Assembly: GCA_905221605.1 (NCBI GenBank)
Contig: CAJNDS010002286.1
Span: 1-64,000 of the forward strand
Length of the DNA stretch: 64,000 bases
Direction of reading: 5' to 3'
Source of the DNA: Symbiodinium natans
Taxonomy: Eukaryota; Sar; Dinophyceae; Suessiales; Symbiodiniaceae
The notes beneath the pieces were generated by a model, which had not been told where the DNA came from, did no database searches, and was given only the letters and a program-made list of their open reading frames with translations. The translations under genes were made by a program, and so were the position numbers. This document shows, piece after piece, positions 27,410-38,228 of the stretch; within the stretch, counting starts at the first letter, position 1; each line of letters opens with the position of its first letter.

Positions 27410-28954
27410 ATGTTTGTAGCTTGCCCGGGCCCCAGCTGGCCCGCCGCGCCGCCATGTGGCCTGCCTGCGAGAGGCCGAGAGTGCCGAGCCGGCAGGTCAA
27501 GGGTGCAAACGCGGGCTTGGAGCTGGGACGCGGTCTACAAGGTGGCGTCGCTGTGTGGAGTGGTGGGATTATTTAAAGACGATCTGTTGAGACGGTTGCC
27601 GCCGAGGAGGCTGCCCATGCGAATACTTAAGGGAGCCATCCGCTCTGCAGGACAGCAGATGTCGGACGAAGCCAAAAGCGTGCGTGTCGTGGAGCGACCA
27701 GAGAAGGCAACTATCAAGGCCTTCGTCGACAGCCCAGGTCCCTTTCCAAAAACAAGCCCCTCCTTTCTGGTCGTGAGTGGAGCGCAGGGAACCGGGAAGA
27801 CCACCATGCTGGAGAGCCTGTTCGCGGAGTATCACGACGACGGCCGCTGGGTGCTGCCCGTGAGTCAAGAAATCGACCCGGCCGGCAAACTGGATCTCAC
27901 GGATGTAGTGCAGCAGGCATTGAGAACACGGAACCTGCCGCAGTTCCTGCCAAGTTTCCAATTGATCCCAACCCTGCTGAGGACCCTGAGCGAGAAGTGC
28001 AGTCGCGAAAGTGGCGGCCCCCTCATCGTGTACCTGCAGTTGTCCACCAAAATCCGGGGCGCCCCTTTCACCGATGACCAGTGCGAAGCGTTAGCGACAG
28101 AGGTCGGAGCCTTCGGCCGAAAGCTGACGTACGACTACCCCCTGTGCAAGTTGGTTGTCGAGCTGTCCGTGTCTTTGATATCGCCGACAAGATCCAGGAG
28201 CGGCTGGGTCAAAATCGGGCGTCCAGGGTGTTGCCTAGGTGCTGTAACAGCGGCTAGATGGTAGTCGGGAGCGCCACGTAGTAGGGACCCTAAAGGACAA
28301 GTTCAACATGTCCGAGCTGGTGGTGGTGGACCCACTGCCTTTGAAGAGCGCCCTGGCTTTGTTGTGTGCTTTTTTGCTTTTGTTTTTTGGAGTTGCCGTC
28401 TGAGTGCAGGGACCTCGCCGCCAAGTCGTGCAGTAAGCCCGTGCCGAGGATTCGTGGAGCTGGCCCTGGAGAAACCCAAGATGGACGAGCTCACCCGGGC
28501 GGAGATCTTCAAGTACTTCTACCTTCACGCTGGCGGCAGCTTCCGCGAGCTGCAGCGGCTCCTTAAAAACGCGGCCAAGGCCGACGCCTCGGATGCGCAG
28601 GGCATCAAGGCCCGGATCGACAGGACGAAGATCCAGCCCATCAAGGACGTTCTGGCTGAGACGGAGGAGGACGAGTTTCAGCAGTTCATCCGGCGTCTCC
28701 TGGGACAGAAGCCCGAGTCCAAGTACCTGGACTACGTGACGAAGGTGGCCGAGGCGGGCCCAAAAGGCTACCTGAGCGGCGGTGATGCCCTGGACAAGGA
28801 GACGAAGCTGCAGATGGAGCTCCGGCGCCTGCAGCCGGCGCAGGCAGTCCTCCGGAGCACCACGAGCACCGAGGTGGCTTTGCGGCATTGGTACTTCGTC
28901 TTCTACGTCCTGGGCGAGACCGAGGAGGGCCTGCAAGATGCAGGCTACATGTAG
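27410..28954 (+). pseudogene. P-loop NTPase gene, frameshifted or intron-split
   Basis: The frame from ATG 27410 encodes a P-loop NTPase: FLVVSGAQGTGKTTMLESLF contains a Walker A (GAQGTGKTT, near 27778-27804) and GGPLIVYLQL a possible Walker B strand (near 28012). At about 28170 the coding sense moves one frame (FDIADKIQERLGQ) and that frame then stops at TAG 28255. Further coding sense, TLKDKFNMSELVVVDPLP, appears at 28289-28345, and an open frame from about 28440 to 28954 continues with FKYFYLHAGGSFRELQRLL, an AAA-lid-like helical stretch. The breaks may be introns or mutations. Fold assignment is good; the exact family and function are unknown. Confidence 0.5.
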
Positions 28955-29369
28955 TCTTAGTGCGGACATTTTTGCAGGCGCAGAGACCACTTTGAAAGAA
29001 CGGCGGGCGCCTGAGCAAAAAAGTAGGCAAGTGCGAATCTCTGCGCGCCGCGGTAGCAGTCTTGCAACTGTTCAAGTCATTGTTGTCTTTGGCCCGACCC
29101 GACCAGGTACAGCCCGCCGACATCTCTGAGGCTTTCGTGGTACTTGTCACGATGTGTTTTTCCAGGTCGCTTGCTTCGACGAACGCGCGTGCAGAACGCC
29201 AGGTGCGACGACGAACACGCATGCAGAACGGCACGCGAGCGTGGTCGCAGCGGACTGGGGGACCGGCGAGACGCGACCACTACGACGCGGCGCGAGTGCG
29301 CGGGTGTCGCCCCAGGTGTCGCTCCAGCAGTCTTCACCAACTTGCGTAGAGGTTCTTGCCCCCCGCGAA
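28955..29369. other. No recognisable gene
   Basis: ORFs here are short, overlap on both strands and show no domain. The stretch leads into a trinucleotide-rich tract. Confidence 0.5.
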
Positions 29370-30050
29370 ACAAGGCGACGACGACGCGACGACGACGCGA
29401 CGACGACGCGGGCCTCGCTGCAGCCCCCGAGGCCCTCACAGTCGTTGCAGCGCCTCATGCTCTCCCGCAAGGATCGGCGAGGATAGCGGTACACGCGACG
29501 ACGATGCGGCGATGAGTGGTGAGGACCGGGCGGTGAGGATAGCGGTGAGGATAGGGGCGGGCACGGCGACACGACGGCGCGACGACCAGCACTGTGGTCC
29601 GGGGATGAGGACACGGGTGAGGATAGCGGTGAGGATAGAGGCGGTGAGGATAGAGGCGCAGACGGATGACACGACAGCGCGATGCGAGGAGGCGACGACG
29701 ACGCGACGACGACACGGCGGGATCTTCGGGAAGTGAGGGCACCCAGTGAGGGCACCTCTTCGGGAACTGAGGGCACCTAGTGAGGGCACGCACCTTGGGG
29801 CGGGGAGTGAGGGCACCTAGTGAGGGCACCTTGTGAGGGCACCTAGTGAGGGCACCTCGGCTGGGAGTGAGCGGCGACGCAGCGACAATGACGTGACGAC
29901 GACGCGACGACGACGCGGCGACGACGATGCGACGACGACGCGGCGACGATGCAACGATGGCGACGTAGCGACGACGCGACGACGACGACGCGACGACGAT
30001 GCGACGAAGGCGACGTTGCGACGACGCGGCGACGACGCAGGCCCTCCTTG
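29370..30050. repeat. GAC/GCGAC trinucleotide-rich tract with GTGAGGGCACC minisatellite
   Basis: CGACGACGCG-type repeats occupy 29370-29415 and 29875-30035. Between them, 29736-29866 is a minisatellite built on TAGTGAGGGCACC, and 29520-29660 repeats GGTGAGGATAG. Open frames on both strands follow from the trinucleotide period. Confidence 0.9.
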
Positions 30051-30204
30051 CCCGAAAGATTAGAGGCCCTTCACCTTCACCTTCTTAGCCTGACCAGGCC
30101 CTCGGTAGCCCTAAGATTCACTGCCCTCTCCTGGCACTTCAGAAACGCGAGAGCTTGGAGGGCCTAATCCCACCAAGCAGCTTCCGATCTCTACGACGGA
30201 TGCC

Positions 30205-30545
30205 GCGGTTACCAATGTTACCCCCAATGTTCCCCCCAGAGCCGCGTTACCCCAATGTTACCCCTGAGCCCGCGTTACCCCAATGTTACCCCTGAGCCCG
30301 CATTACCCCAGCGTTACCCCAAAATGTTACCCCTGAGCCGGCGTCACCCCAAGGTTACCCCCAGAGGGCGCGTTACCCCAATCAGCCAGCCCCAGGCCTA
30401 CAGCCCAGCCCCCTGCAGCCACTGCAGCCCCGCCACTGCAGCCCCTGCAGCCAGGCCCTCCCCACCTACAGCCCCTGCAGCCACTGCAGCGCCTGCTGCC
30501 ACCCTCCTGCCTCAGCCCTTGCAGCCAGTCCCTCCAGCCCTCCAA
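30205..30545. repeat. GTTACCCC and GCAGCCCC minisatellites
   Basis: CCCCAATGTTACCCCTGAGC-like units fill 30205-30375 and CTGCAGCC units fill about 30405-30535. No gene is supported. Confidence 0.85.
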
Positions 30546-30736
30546 AATGGTACCCCAAGAGCCGGCGTGGAGACGACAACGAGGCGACGACGCGACGACG
30601 CGACAACGACACGACGACGAACACGCGTGCAGCACTGCGACGTAACGAGAAGGACGCGGACAAATTGTTGCCACCGGAATGCGTCCTGCCACAGACACGT
30701 TGCCACGCGTTGCCACACAATTGTTGCCACCGAGCC

Positions 30737-31238
30737 ACGTAAATGTTGCCACGCAAATGTTGCCACGCAAATGTTGCCACGCAAATGTTGCCACCGAAGC
30801 CGCGCCAAATGTTGCCACGCAAATGTTGCCACCGAAGCCGCACCAAATGTTGCCACGCAAATGTTGCCACCGAAGCCGCGCCAAATGTTGCCACCGAAGC
30901 CGCACCAAATGTTGCCACCCAAATGTTGCCACCCAAATGTTGCCAGCCAAATGTTGCCACCGAAGCACGCCAAATGTTGCCACCGAAGCCGCGCCAAATG
31001 TTGCCACGCAAATGTTGCCACCCAAATGTTGCCACCCAAATGTTGCCAGCCAAATGTTGCCACCGAAGCACGCCAAATGTTGCCACCGAAGCCGCGCCAA
31101 ATGTTGCCACGCAAATGTTGCCACCCAAATGTTGCCACCGAAGCGCGCCAAATGTTGCCACCGAAGCCGCGCCAAATGTTGCCACGCAAATGTTGCCACG
31201 CAAATGTTGCCACGCAAATGTTGCCACGCAAATGTTGC
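30737..31238. repeat. AAATGTTGCCAC minisatellite
   Basis: Two interleaved units, a 14-mer (AAATGTTGCCACGC) and a 24-bp form with CGAAGCCGCGCC, repeat about thirty times. Several long frames on both strands stay open only because the units lack stops. Confidence 0.93.
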
Positions 31239-31240
31239 CG

Positions 31241-31706
31241 CCTCTCTCTTATGCTGCCGTCTCTAGACCCCACCAGAGATCGTCGTACTCAGAGCTGATT
31301 CAAATCTCGAAGGGTGTTGGGCGTACGGACTCGACGCAAAACTGAAGAATCGACAGGGCTGAGAGGCCTAGGACACAACGATCTTCGGCCATTTGGCCGC
31401 GAAAATTTGGGAGTGAGAAACTCCAACACAATGCAGTTCTGAGACGGGAGAGTCCGCGGGCTTACGGAAGCCGAAGGCTGGAGTCCCGCGGACTCTCCCG
31501 TCTCAGAACTGCATTGTGTTGGAGTTTCGATTACGAGCAAATTTTCGCGGCCAAATGGCCGAAGATCGTTGTGTCCTAGGCCTCTCAGCCCTGTCGATTC
31601 TTCAGTTCTGCGTCGAGTCCGTACGCCCAACACCCTTCGAGTTTTGAATCAGCTCTGAGTACGACGATCTCTGGTGGGGTCTAGAGACGGCAGCATAAGA
31701 GAGAGG
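31241..31706. mobile_element. 466-bp foldback element (long inverted repeat)
   Basis: The arm 31241-31460 is inverted at 31485-31706 with only a handful of mismatches and a small indel; the loop is 24 nt. Outer ends are CCTCTCTCTTATGCTGCCGTC. It encodes nothing recognisable. No clear target-site duplication is visible. It is either a non-autonomous foldback transposon or a local palindromic duplication. Confidence 0.85.
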
Positions 31707-31742
31707 GCAGTGCACTTCGACTCCACCGAATCTGCCTTCCTT

Positions 31743-31862
31743 TAGGGTTTAGGGTTTAGAGCTTAGGGTATCTGCCTTCCTTTGGGGTTTAGGTTTAGGG
31801 TTTAGGGTTTAGGGTTTAGGGTTTAGGGTTTAGGGTTTAGGGTTTAGGGTTTAGGGTTTAGG
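31743..31862 (+). repeat. TTTAGGG tract
   Basis: About a dozen near-perfect heptamers next to the foldback element. Confidence 0.95.
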
Positions 31863-32630
31863 GGGGCAAGAGTTTAGGGTTTGGGGTCAAGGGTGGTATC
31901 GGGCAAACGGTTTTTGGCGTCTACTCAATCAAATTGGTTCTTATTGCGCAATGGATTTCTTGCGTGTAGGGTTTAGAGTACACAGGTTCTTGCCTAGAGT
32001 CTAGAGTTTCTTTGTTAATCCCCCAGACGCGGCAGTAAACGTTGGGCGCAATGTTGGGTTTTTGGTTTTAGGGCTTAGGTTTAAGGTGTAGACCTCCAAA
32101 AAAATGGAACTGGTTTTCTAGGACAGGGCTGCTTAGTGAGTGATGCTTAGCTCCCATAATTAGCCACAGTCTCCATCTACTCGGGTCCGACCATTACCCA
32201 ATTGAGCTGTGTGTGGGTGCCTTCAGCAAGTTGGATTGCAGGTTTGGAGCTGAGGGGATCAGCCTAAGCCCATTTCGCCAGGCCGTTGTCGACCACGGTC
32301 AGCTGGGTGGAGCTTATGTAGCCGGCACGGTAAACACTACACCAGGAGTATCAGGGATGCTCGAACCCTTAAAGCCTAAACCCTAAACCCTCACCTTAAC
32401 CCCTAAGCCCTAAACCCTAACTTGCATGCCAAGAACCGTAAACCCTCAACCTGTGGAGTTAAGGGTCAGAGCCGTGGTTAGGGTTTAGTAGGGTTTCAAG
32501 TTGAGGCATTTAGTGTTTAGGGCCCTCCAAAACAGTGGGCTTGGAGAGCCCCTAACCTACCACCTACCAGGACCAATGTCCGGATGGGGTTTAGGGTTTA
32601 GGGTTAGGGTTTGGGGTTGAGGGTGTCCCG
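31863..32630. other. Unannotated spacer with scattered telomere-type heptamers
   Basis: Short degenerate heptamer runs occur near 32045-32085, 32370-32425 and 32480-32620. No ORF with coding character is seen. Confidence 0.6.
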
Positions 32631-32742
32631 CTTGGAGGTTTATGGGTACTTGTAAGTAGGATTCGTATGTATGGCAACTCTGGCTGTTGCGTTGCTTCGG
32701 GGACTTGTAACCCCGCTTAGAAGTACCCAGAGAACCTCCCAG
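32631..32742. mobile_element. CTTG-ended MITE, family 1
   Basis: 112 bp with terminal inverted repeats CTTGGAGGTTTATGGGTACT / AAGTACCCAGAGAACCTCCC. Related copies lie at 36468-36587, 41965-42078 and 43291-43405. Confidence 0.75.
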
Positions 32743-33252
32743 TCGGCGTTGGTTTCAGGGGGGGTCCAGAAAGGTCGCAGGGATGGGCCGAGGGCTTGTT
32801 TCCGTGAGTTTTCAAAGCAATTTCAAGGTTCATTCTTTGTCGCTTGGCACATAGTCCAGCCCGAAAGTGTAGACAAAGTCTAGCGTGGTTTTTAACCCTT
32901 TGAAGACCTATCCCCATGCCCCGACATTCCTGGCTCGCGTACAGCTTGTAAAGTATCGATGAGATTACGTAGTCCCAAGAGCTTTTCAGGAAGAATCTGG
33001 ATGTGCTCGTACCGTTGATTGGATAGCCTCAAGTTCTGGGAGGATCGAAGCTGAAGTTACCAGGTTAAACCCTGTGGGCTCTCCGAGAAAGTAAACGACA
33101 AGCCGACATGACGAGCGCGGAGGAGAAGAAAGGGCAGCGTGTGCACCAGTTTGCGTCATTGCCGCTTGTAGATTTGCTTGAGTCAAGATGCTCTCGCCGC
33201 AGTTTTGATGCAGGCCCGAAGTATTTCAAGTCCCACCTGTCGCGAGAAACCC

Positions 33253-33462
33253 ATGCGCGGCTTCGGTGAGATGCTGATGATTTTAAGCTTCGTGTTGTTG
33301 TACGCGGGAGGCATGGCTGTTGTCGAAGATCCGGGGTCTTGTGGCGACGCTGCAGAGTGCCCAGCCAGAAATGGCACCGGCGACCACGTGGGCTTCGTGC
33401 AAGCCAAACTCTCGCGCGCAGCAGTTCTTCAAAAAGAGGCAGCGGAGGAGGACATGTTTTGA
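33253..33462 (+). CDS. Short ORF with signal-peptide-like start, possible first exon
   Basis: From ATG 33253 the frame gives about 69 residues. It starts with a hydrophobic core (MLMILSFVLLYAGGMA) like a signal peptide, followed by two Cys (SCGDAAECP) and a polar tail ending in QKEAAEEDMF. The frame is also open upstream to 33178. No neighbouring exon is identified. It may be a gene fragment or a small secreted protein. Confidence 0.35.
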   Translation: MRGFGEMLMILSFVLLYAGGMAVVEDPGSCGDAAECPARNGTGDHVGFVQAKLSRAAVLQKEAAEEDMF

Positions 33463-33663
33463 GCACGTGTGGTAGAGAGCTTGCGTTGTAGCGCGCTTGC
33501 TGGCGCCTGGTATGCTTTGTGTGCAGGATTCTTCTCGTGGACGTGAAAAGCAGCCAGCAAGTGGAACGGCGCAGGGCTTATCTTCAGAGATGTCAGGCAA
33601 CGTGGTTGTAGATGTTTGGTCTGCTTTCCGAGTTCCGCAGCTACCATGCAATAGCAATGTTTG

Positions 33664-33695
33664 CCCTAAACCCTAAACCCTAAACCCTAAACCCC
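33664..33695 (-). repeat. CCCTAAA tract
   Basis: Four telomere-type units in the C-rich orientation. Confidence 0.9.
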
Positions 33696-34016
33696 AAGTT
33701 GGGCAGTTCAGGTCCCCAAGTGGCGCCGGCGATTCACGCGCTTTCGACGTCACCGCGGCCCCAGGCAGCTACTGCTGTGCTGGTTTTCACCGCTCTTTAT
33801 TCCTACTATCACTCCCGGCCCCCTTTTGCTACTGCTTCTACGGTTGTTGTTTCTTCTTTTGTGTGTTCTGCGCTTGTTGCTGCTGCTGCTGCTGCTAATT
33901 TCCCAGCGCAACCCCTTCCTCACTCCCCACCAGCACCCGCTACCACTGCCCACCACCATCATCCAATCTCATCACACGCCCCCCGTGCCAATTTCTAAGC
34001 TGACGACGATATCTAC

Positions 34017-34341
34017 CCCTAAACCCTAAACCCTAAACCCTAAAACCCTAAACCCTAAACCCTAAACCCTAAACCCTAAACCCTGGGGCTACTCCCAGAG
34101 GTACCAGCCCCCGCGGACGTACTATGGTGACCAATCCACGACCGAGCCACAAGCAGATGCTGCGAGCTCAGCATGATGCAAGACTTGTTGTTCAGGCATT
34201 TGAGTTTAGGGATTCGGGTTTAGGGTTTAGGGTTTAGGGTTTTGAGTTTAGGGTTTAGGGTTTAGGGTGGGAATGTTATTTCTGCGTCAGAGTAGGGTTT
34301 AGGGTTTAGGGTTTAGGGTGTAGGGTTTAGGGTTTAGGGTG
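34017..34341. repeat. CCCTAAA then TTTAGGG tracts (convergent)
   Basis: C-rich heptamers at 34017-34085 are followed, after 115 bp of other sequence, by G-rich heptamers at 34201-34341. Opposite orientations rule out a single telomere end. Confidence 0.93.
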
Positions 34342-34434
34342 GTTCACTTTAATTCTTCATCGTCATCAGAGCCTTATGCGGAGCTCCCCAAGGCAAGTCA
34401 CGCCTGGACCCCAAACCCGGAGCGCGGTCTCAGG

Positions 34435-34682
34435 AACTTGCGACAGTGCTGCTGCAGATCGTCTTGGGTGTTGACGATGCGACTGAAGCCACTACCCCAG
34501 TCGTCCAGGAGGAAAAGCCTCGGGAATCAACAGGTTCTCCCTCCTCCCCCTCCGTAAACTCAGAACCTGCTCCTGTCAGAAGGTGCTGGATTTGCTGGAC
34601 AACGAGGCGGCCTTGCAAGAGCTGGAAGGCTTGCTTCAAGGCCTACTTGGCCCCGATGATGCTCGGCCGCTGGAGCCATAAG
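34435..34682 (+). pseudogene. Exon-like fragment, unknown
   Basis: Two overlapping frames look coding: LATVLLQIVLGVDDATEA ... (34437-34580) and, one frame away, KVLDLLDNEAALQELEGLL ... ending at TAA 34680. A frameshift or a small intron near 34580 would join them. No domain is recognised. Confidence 0.3.
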
Positions 34683-34901
34683 CCCGTGAGCATGTTCCCG
34701 CATGTTCTCACATGTTCCGATCTCACAACCCGCTTAGTCTCATGATTCAAAGCCAGTTGGCTGTGCAGCCCAAACCACGGAAGACTTCGGGTTCGTTGCC
34801 CCAGGCGACGAACATCATCGTCACGTTCGGAGCCGCGTCGTCCAGCTTCGTCCAAGTTTCCGAGCAGGCACGACAAGTGCCCGAAGGCACCCCCCAACCC
34901 C

Positions 34902-34941
34902 TAAACCCTAAACCCTACACCCTAAACCCTAAACCCTAAAC
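34902..34941 (-). repeat. CCCTAAA tract
   Basis: About five units in the C-rich orientation. Confidence 0.9.
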
Positions 34942-35379
34942 CATGCTGCGGACCTAGGGTTCAGACCCAACGTTGCAAAGATGATGTCTTGTTTCAAGTG
35001 CTGTAGTTCGGGAGCGTCGCCGTGAACATCGAGTTCAATGTTCCGACGAGCATGGTCGGCAGTGTCGTCGATCAGATTCAAGGCCTGCGCGTCGGACCTT
35101 GACACGCCTGCGCTCGCCCCCGACAGACGCTTTGTCTTTGTGGTTGCTGTGGTTGCTGCAGAAAATAGATGATGAGGATGTTGCACTTTGCTCTTGAAAC
35201 GCTGCCTCCTGAACCGTAGAAAGATAGATACATGGACATGGGCCCTCCGCGCTTCCTGGTAGGTTCGGATGGAGGCCAGAATTTCACGAGCAACGTCGTG
35301 TCGAACGTGGAAGCTGAGTTCGGCAACTTTGTGCCAGTTCTTCCACTTCGGAGGGGTCTCGTGAGTGATGGGGGTATGA

Positions 35380-35446
35380 AACCCTAAACCCTAAACCCTA
35401 AACCCTAAACCCTAAATAAACCCTAAACCCTAAATCCTAAACCATA
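35380..35446 (-). repeat. CCCTAAA tract
   Basis: About nine units, slightly degenerate. The preceding 34945-35379 contains one exon-like phrase (NIEFNVPTSMVGSVVDQIQG, near 35028-35087) but no gene I can define. Confidence 0.9.
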
Positions 35447-35579
35447 AGTGTTGCCAAAAGTTATGCAAAGAATTGGCCTTCATCCGGCGCTGGTTTTGGG
35501 AGTTTGCCGTCACACCGGGTTTCTGGCAATTGGCTTTGGGCAATTGGAACATGGGTGCAGAGTGTTAGCATGGCGGCCT

Positions 35580-35640
35580 GTTATATATATATATATATAG
35601 ATGTATATATATATATGTATATATATATATACATACATAT
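35580..35640. repeat. AT/ATGTAT microsatellite
   Basis: Alternating TA with GTATAT interruptions; a second short TA run lies at 36017-36035. The region between them contains GCAAGGGCGA tandem units (35740-35776) and no supported gene. Confidence 0.95.
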
Positions 35641-36467
35641 GGGCGTTGTTCTAAACCCCCCGCCTCTTCGTGTCTAACTGGGCCGGGCACACATATGTTG
35701 CTTTGTGTAACCATGGCCAAAAACCAGCATGGCGCAAGGGTGCGCAAGGGCGAGCGCAAGGGCGAGCGCAAGGGCAAAGAACCCCAAACTCTAGCTCGTA
35801 CTACGAAACAATGACAATCCAGCCAGTTATGGAAACATCGCTTCTAGTCCATAGTACAACCCCAGAAAACCTTGTCGGTGCCACGTTTTGTAGCCGGCAT
35901 GTTTGCCGGCATGGCCACACACTAGCACGGCGCGAGGCGACACAAGGGCGAGGCGCAAGGGAACCCTACGGCCTTAGGATTGGCACTAGAATTTAGAACA
36001 ACATCCATATGTGTGTGTATATATATATATATATTTTTTTTTAAACAAAATTATTCTAGTGGCAACCCGGGGATTGCAACGAATTGCCTGCTTCCGCTTC
36101 AGTCTTTTGCTCGTCTCAAGGCATCGAAGGAAGAGTTCTGCTTGTAGGCACCGTCACGGTCCAGGTGCAGGACGGGACTTGGGGAAGGCTTTTTTTGCTG
36201 TGGGCAGTGTGCCAGCTTCTAAGAACCTGCTTTGGGCAGGCAGGGAGCTGTACGTATCAACGTCCGGTTGCCACAATGCACACTCGCAGACAGACGGACC
36301 GACGGACAGACCGACTGACAGACGATAAGGGCGGACATGGAGACAAGAACCCGCTAGGGCGAGGGGTGGTGAGCCAAGGTGTTGCACGCGCAGTCGTCAT
36401 TTCCCCATTTCCGCCTCTGCACATTTGTGCCCAAACAGTAGACTGTTGGGGTCCGCAACTCCTTCTA

Positions 36468-36587
36468 CTTGAAGGTCCATGGGTACTCAGAAGTAGGGTC
36501 ATAAGCCCCCTAAGTAAGCTTATAACATCTTATAACCATAGTTCCCCTACTTATAACTCTACTTATAAGTATCCATGAACCTCCAAG
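36468..36587. mobile_element. CTTG-ended MITE, family 1
   Basis: 120 bp; ends CTTGAAGGTCCATGGGTACT and AGTATCCATGAACCTCCAAG are inverted repeats. TA flanks both sides (TACTTG...CAAGTA), which may be the target duplication. Confidence 0.8.
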
Positions 36588-36711
36588 TAAGGATGTCCGA
36601 ATCTTCGAGATAGGCCTGCCTGGTTTGCAGTGGCCCATTTGTCTTCCCTTTTTTCTTTTCATGTTGGATTTAGTTTATTTTGTTAAAGCCCCATGTTTGG
36701 TTTCTTTTTAG

Positions 36712-36932
36712 GGTTTTGGGGTTTAGGGTTTAGGGTTTAGGGTTTCTTGACGTTAATAAGCCGGCCTGCCCGGTTTGCGGTGGTGTCTCCCCCTTTTTCG
36801 CTTGCTCTCTCGTCATGTTGGACGGGTCTGCCGGGGAAGTCCCGTGCCTTGTGTCTCCCTTTGTCTCCCTTTGTCTCCCTTACCCTAAACCCTAAATCCT
36901 AAACCCTGAACCCTAAACCCTAAACCCTAAAT
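36712..36932. repeat. TTTAGGG then CCCTAAA tracts
   Basis: G-rich heptamers at 36712-36750 and C-rich at 36882-36932, separated by a GTCTCCCTTT triplication (36850-36880). The stretch 36933-37770 beyond it shows no gene I can support. Confidence 0.9.
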
Positions 36933-37777
36933 GTTTGCCTCCTTCATGTTGGATGGGTGTATACCCCGAGATTCCCGTGCATTGTGTCTCGGCTTGTCTC
37001 CATGGTCTCCCTTGACTTTGGAGGGGTCTGCCGGCTTTGCGGTGGTGTCTTCACTCCCCCTTTCTTTGTCATAGTTGGGTACCATCTTACATGTTTAAGG
37101 GTACTTAAACCCAATAGGGAATATAAATTTAGATTTTGAATATTATCCCAACCATGAACTCGCTTTGTCTCCCTTAATGTGGAAGTGGCCGGCCTGGCTT
37201 CCTGTGGCAGCCCACTGAATCCCGATGAGTCTTTCCGGCAGACCAACCGAAATGCGGGTTGAAGCCCCCAGACGGTCCTTTCTCCGGCGGACAGTCCCCG
37301 GGACTTGTGTGGCGGGGTGCCTTTCATCTCGAGATCGCAGTGTTCGCACCAAAATTTGCGCACTTTTTCAAGGGCCAACTTGCAAGCGAAGGGCATGTAA
37401 CTCTGCACCGGACCCACAGAAACAGATGAGATGCAGTTGGATTTGGAAAGAACGCCACTTTGTTGCCGGCCATTTTTTGGTTGGATTCAGGAGTTGCAAA
37501 CGAGTTGCCTTCTTTTCTTTGCTCAGACGCTTGCATGTGCAGATAGAGTTGGCAGACTCAGAATATTCAGGGGCTTTTGTTAGGACAATAAAAGCGATGC
37601 TTTGTTTTGGTCATTTTGCCTGTCCGTGGCACTCAAGATTCTTGTTGTGGTGCCCAAGCAAACGTGCTGTTGTGTCACATATTGCTGTGGAAGTATGTAA
37701 TCGTTTAGAGACTTGCTTGCAACCCTGCCTCATCCTTTGATGAGGTCTTATTTCCGCCCTCATCTTTCGGGTGTAAA

Positions 37778-37882
37778 CTTGGGATGTTCCCGCTTATACT
37801 AACAGTCCTTAATCGGGATTATGATAGGGGTACTATAATAGTCACTATGAAGGACTCTTGGTATAAGGGGGAACGTCCCAAG
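37778..37882. mobile_element. CTTGGGA MITE, family 2
   Basis: 105 bp with long imperfect inverted ends CTTGGGATGTTCCCGCTTAT / ATAAGGGGGAACGTCCCAAG and a TGTAAA duplication on both sides (37772-37777, 37883-37888). A decayed relative lies at 41743-41821. Confidence 0.85.
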
Positions 37883-37930
37883 TGTAAACTGTTTGGGGTC
37901 TTTTCTTGACCGTACCTGGCTTGCTCATGG

Positions 37931-38197
37931 CAGGGCGTGCAGAGTACAACCGTGCCGATCTCTACTGGTACCACGACCACCACCTTACCTAGCACCAGCG
38001 TGCTTAGCACGACGGTGCTTAGCGCCACCGTGCTCAGCACCACGAGCACGACCGGGAGCACCACCAGCACCGCCACGACCAGCGCAACCAGCAGCACCAG
38101 CAGCACCACCAGCACCACCAGCACCACCAGCACCACCAGCACCACCAGCACCACCAGCACCACCAGCACCACCAGCACCACCAGCACCACCAGCACC

Positions 38198-38228
<31 letters not shown>

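Noticed and set aside
28686-29776. Arg/Ser-rich ORFs on both strands
   Set aside because: Driven by GAC trinucleotide repeats and overlapping in opposite strands with no domain.
29736-29866. CRISPR-like array
   Set aside because: Units are contiguous minisatellite repeats without unique spacers; the genome is eukaryotic.
30255-31345. Several long open frames on both strands (up to about 350 codons)
   Set aside because: They lie in the AAATGTTGCCAC minisatellite, which lacks stops in most frames; the products are simple repeats.
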